A DNA stretch of 64,000 nt from Augochlora pura. Its lineage: Eukaryota > Arthropoda > Insecta > Hymenoptera > Halictidae. Positions 61,598 to 64,000 of this stretch are shown here, in pieces. The DNA lies in NCBI RefSeq assembly GCF_028453695.1, contig NC_135775.1:434001-498000 (forward strand). Direction: 5' to 3'. The notes beneath the pieces are model-generated. The model searched no databases. It was not told the DNA's origin and saw nothing but the letters and a program-made list of their open reading frames with translations. The position numbers and the translations under genes are program-made. The stretch's first letter is position 1. Each line of letters opens with the position of its first letter.

Positions 61598-63540
61598 AGA
61601 GGAGGCAGTTCGCACGAAATATCGAGGCGCGAGCTCCGGCGGGCGAGCGACTCCGCCCGGAAATCAAAATATAAACGAGAGGTTGCGGCATGCCGGAGGG
61701 CATGTCTGTCTCTCGAATTCTCGACTAATGGGTCTTTCGCGTCGAATACGGGAGGACGTTCCGCCGCGTCTGTGCCTGTCAATGCTCGTTCGCCGAACCA
61801 TGGAATAGAGTCCAGGCTCGGCGCAGCAGGCAATCGTGCGTCCTTCGCTTATCTTCGATAAGCATCGCTCGTCGCTTGTCGCTTGTCGCGATCGCGATCG
61901 CGTCTGGCTCCGCCCTGCTCGTTCTGAATCACCTAATTGCACACCTCCCTCGTCGAGATTAGCCTCCTTTTGCCGTTGAGAGCGCAGTGACACGCGGACC
62001 TCGGCAATCGTTCTTCGAAATGTCAATCTTCGAAATTCCCGCAAACACAACTTTATTAACCAAACTGAAAATTTACCATCGTCGATGATACCACGACTTT
62101 TACGCAAATCGGAAATCTCTGCAGAGTTCTATTCCCTCGACCGAATTTAATTCGAGATCGAATTAATTCGATCATCGAATGCTTCATCATTAATTCTTCA
62201 TTGAATGCAGATCGCGAACGCGAACGCGAACACGGATCCGAACGGATCGAATCGCGTTGGACGCGTTGCGTATTCGTCGAAATCGGATCGTCGGGCGTCC
62301 GAGGGCTAATGGAATTTAAATGTGGCCCGTTTTGGGCGGCCGTGAAAGAGCAATCGGTCGTTATCGCGTCGCGATCGATGCTTATCAATCCCCGAGCCGA
62401 GTAATTAGACTGTGAAACGGCGCTCGACGGTCGATGCTCGCGTCTCGTCGAGGAATCACGAGAAATCGCGGTCGATCACGCGATCCAAGGATCCACGGAG
62501 CACCGAAATTCGGGCCCGTGGATATCGTGGATATCGTGGACATCATCACGCGACCAGAATTTCGCCCGTGAATTTCGTCGGCGCTAGGAAATCGCGTTTG
62601 TTGCCCGTCCCCGATCAACGTCGACCTCTTCTACTTACCATCTACGAATCGAAAACAGATCTCAAAAAGAAATCGTCCAAGCGTTCTTTTAAACATTTTT
62701 ATTTAAACAGAAACGAACTCTTTCCCTTTGTGTTCGTATCGAGAGAAAATAATCCTTAAAATTGCCGCAGTTTGCCGACAAAAAGGCAGATGATTGTAAA
62801 AAGCTGCAAATGGATCCGCTCGGACAATCGAAACCTTTTGAAACGCGATTTCGCGCGGCGCGTGCCGGGATTTCAACAACGGCCGCAAAGGCGGAACGGC
62901 CTCGCATTAAATTTAATTAAAAATTCCTGTATACGCGAGACACGATCCCCCGTCAGCTGACAACGATACCTTTTTCCCGTAAACGATCGCGTCGTTTCTC
63001 CATTTATTTATAACCGTATTTATAATCGTAATTTCGCTATCGGTTCGGTCGACTAGCGAAAAATTTCGTTTCACGCGTAGACGGGGCACACGCGTTGTTG
63101 AATCAATAATTATAATAACGGCTCGGCCGAGGCAACCGGCTAGGCGGCTAGCGGCTAGCGGCTGCTGTTGGTTCAGCTTTCGCTTTCGATTCCTGGCGCA
63201 CTTACGTCGCGTGATTTTACAGTTCATTTCCTCTCCGGTCTCCCATCCTAACACCATGATTCTGCATTATTTTTCTACCGTTGCTCCCGTTGACCGATTT
63301 GCCATCCCCATCGGCGAGCACCACCCTTGGGTCTATTCGCGGACGGTTTTTTTTTCCCGTTACGGCCGCGATCGATCGGTTTCACGTTCTACATCGTGAA
63401 TCACGAGGTCCGATTTCATTTCTACCGAGATCGATCGAAGGTCGCATCGAAAAGGAAAAAGGGAAAGCGAAACCCTCGACGATGCTCTCTTCGAAAATAA
63501 TGCACGCGCCGCGGCGACGCATCGCGGTGCTGCCTTTCCA

Positions 63541-63575
63541 GGCAGGCAGGCAGGCAGGCAGGCTGGCTGGCTGGC
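63541..63575. repeat. Tetranucleotide repeat (GGCA)n/(GGCT)n
   Basis: Five to six GGCA units pass into three GGCT units. Confidence 0.9.
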
Positions 63576-64000
63576 CCATGGCCGTCTCATTCCACTTAGC
63601 GAGAACTCTCACGCGGTGCCCCGCGCCGTTTTTGCCACTTTGGAGGTATTAAACCTTGAGATCCTATCTAGCCGGTGACTACGGAACAACAGCATCGAGT
63701 TGCAGAGACTTACCAGAGCTCGACAACTAGAAAATTAAAATGTACGGAACAACTTTTTCCAACTGAAAAACAGTCTTGGAGCGGAAGCACCTGGAAAAGC
63801 GTTTGAATTCGTTTGCGGAGGTGTTCCCCACGAGAAAATAATTAGCCAGCCGATTAGCGAGCGATCAAGCAGTCGCACGAAATTACGTTTGCGAAGGTCT
63901 CGCAGCTTCGAGTCGCTCACGCTCGTCGGTATCACGGTTGAGGAAAACGCGATGGAATCGAGGCCAGTAGGCAACGATAATGGTGTTCGCGTTCGCGTTC

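Larger units (their letters stand above)
59411..64000 (+). other. Calx intron reaching the window end
   Basis: After the AGACCGA/GTAAGT donor no further Calx exon (rest of Calx-beta 2, alpha-2 repeat) is recognisable. The region is moderately GC-rich with several short tandem arrays (61565-61597, 63541-63575). It is best read as one long intron. A nested unrelated gene was not seen on either strand. Confidence 0.6.

Overview
The window is eukaryotic nuclear DNA, most likely from a hymenopteran insect (bee, wasp or ant). Short spliced exons encode animal-type proteins that match insect and human orthologues almost end to end. CT/GA microsatellites and CpG-rich simple repeats are common. Several repeat ends of the form TA-CAGGRTGTCC are of a kind I associate with hymenopteran genomes. 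The order assignment is inference. Two runs of exactly 100 N are assembly gaps.

I rebuilt nine genes by joining reading frames at GT/AG junctions with matching phase. Left, GC-rich block (about 1-14.3 kb): one plus-strand receptor-type guanylate cyclase with an extracellular NIT domain, a transmembrane segment, an HNOBA-like linker and a complete catalytic domain. It is followed by an in-frame TGA and then about 730 open codons of basic, repeat-bearing tail. Its 5' end is not resolved.

Middle, AT-rich block (about 14.3-43 kb): a compact housekeeping cluster. It holds Ankzf1/Vms1 (minus; release of stalled nascent chains), an unrecognised small multi-pass membrane protein (minus), Myo31DF/myosin-1D (plus), Usp5/isopeptidase T (minus), Nsmaf/FAN (plus; BEACH-WD40) and Bmcp/SLC25A14-30 (minus; mitochondrial carrier). 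Neighbours are arranged head to head (membrane protein/Myo31DF, Usp5/Nsmaf, Bmcp/LRR) or tail to tail (cyclase/Ankzf1, Myo31DF/Usp5, Nsmaf/Bmcp). They share short intergenic spaces but no pathway that I can see.

Right, GC-rich block (about 44-64 kb): two tandem plus-strand genes for secreted leucine-rich-repeat proteins. A 5 kb spacer with a foldback repeat follows, and then the 5' half of Calx, the Na+/Ca2+ exchanger. Calx has one long first coding exon, a 3.9 kb intron inside its first Ca2+-binding domain and one further exon. The rest lies beyond the window.

The most unusual feature is the cyclase tail. It carries about ten spaced copies of an Arg-hydrophobic-Ser-x-Pro motif, ends in a PDZ-ligand-like sequence, and is reached only through a TGA codon or an atypical 54-nt intron.
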